This document shows, in pieces, positions 48,444 to 48,612 of a stretch of 48,612 bases of DNA; position 1 is the stretch's first letter; each line of letters starts with the position of its first letter. Origin of the DNA: JASEHD01 sp964471945 (lineage in GTDB: Bacteria; Bacteroidota; Ignavibacteria; UBA10030; SZUA-254). Under the pieces are notes generated by a model. That model did no database searches and was not told where the DNA came from. It saw only the letters and a list, made by a program, of their open reading frames with translations. The position numbers were made by a program, and so were the translations under genes. The stretch covers positions 1 through 48,612 of the forward strand of contig CAYYIJ010000005.1 in NCBI GenBank assembly GCA_964471945.1. Reading direction: 5' to 3'.

Positions 48444-48612
48444 TTACATATTTTTTATTATTGCATCACCGAAAACAGAGCACTTCACTTCTTTAGCACC
48501 TTCCATCAACCGCGCAAAATCATAAGTTACAACTTTTGACTTAATAGTCTCGTTCAATCCTTCCCGACTTGAGCAACTTCCCCAAGAGAGGAGAAAAACA
48601 TGCGAAAATGAT
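48444..48612 (-). CDS. icd: Isocitrate dehydrogenase, C-terminal fragment, apparently frameshifted
   Basis: The minus strand ends GLNETIKSKVVTYDFARLME, then GAKEVKCSVFGDAIIKNM and TAA. This matches the end of bacterial NADP-dependent isocitrate dehydrogenase (E. coli ends [20 protein letters not shown], then FGDAIIENM). The gene runs off the window. Upstream of about 48,560 the family-like text (GEVAQVGK) is in another frame, and the SWG preceding it is back in the first frame. One or two single-base shifts therefore lie between about 48,555 and 48,585. This may be a sequencing error near a contig end, or real decay. Confidence 0.7.
   Translation of the reverse strand, partial: SFSHVFLLSWGSCSSREGLNETIKSKVVTYDFARLMEGAKEVKCSVFGDAIIKNM

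Noticed and set aside
1..48612. CRISPR array, insertion sequence or prophage
   Set aside because: No regularly spaced 25-40 nt repeats, transposase, integrase, or phage structural genes were seen. The repeats present are heptamers or short A/T units.

Overview
The window looks like a chromosomal segment of an FCB-group bacterium, most likely Ignavibacteriota or a close Bacteroidota/Chlorobiota relative. The clues are two secreted proteins with the C-terminal type IX secretion sorting domain (the YPNPFN motif followed by a carboxy-terminal beta-sandwich), AT-rich intergenic DNA, and a standard bacterial core gene set. The species cannot be named from the sequence alone.

Region 1 (about 1-31,700, all minus strand) is an unusually complete translation/transcription super-operon. 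In transcription order it reads: tRNA-Thr(UGU), tRNA-Tyr(GUA), tRNA-Gly(UCC), tRNA-Thr(GGU), rpmG, tRNA-Trp(CCA), secE, nusG, rplK, rplA, rplJ, rplL, rpoB, rpoC, rpsL, rpsG, fusA, tuf, rpsJ, rplC, rplD, rplW, rplB, rpsS, rplV, rpsC, rplP, rpmC, rpsQ, rplN, rplX, rplE, rpsN, rpsH, rplF, rplR, tRNA-Gln(UUG), rpsE, rpmD, rplO, secY, map, infA, rpmJ, rpsM, rpsK, rpsD, rpoA, rplQ. The classical beta, str, S10, spc and alpha operons are therefore joined head to tail. Most gaps are under 50 nt. The longer gaps hold candidate regulatory hairpins before rplA, rplJ and rpoB. A tRNA-Gln gene sits inside the spc part. Five genes (rpoB, rpsL, rpsC, rpsN, rpsE) appear to start with TTG, and rpsJ and nusG with GTG.

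Region 2 (31,700-36,000) is accessory. It holds a polytopic DUF2723-type membrane protein and a divergent secreted phospholipase D-family protein resembling eukaryotic PLD3/PLD4. It also has a small membrane protein, several short degenerate heptamer repeats, a 16-bp perfect palindrome, and a start-less coiled-coil gene remnant.

Region 3 (36,000-42,300, minus strand) is a second operon: clpS, alaS, a TSPPY-type DNA methyltransferase, a GIY-YIG nuclease and gmhA. The methyltransferase start overlaps the alaS stop (ATGA), and the nuclease follows after 3 nt. This looks like a restriction-modification pair lodged inside a housekeeping operon, and it is the best candidate for a little-described system here.

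Region 4 (42,300-48,612, plus strand) carries two large secreted proteins with type IX sorting domains, one of them a BNR/sortilin-like beta-propeller. They are followed by a clear terminator and then the C-terminal end of an isocitrate dehydrogenase gene on the minus strand, which runs off the window and seems frameshifted. No insertion sequence, CRISPR array, rRNA gene or replication origin was seen.
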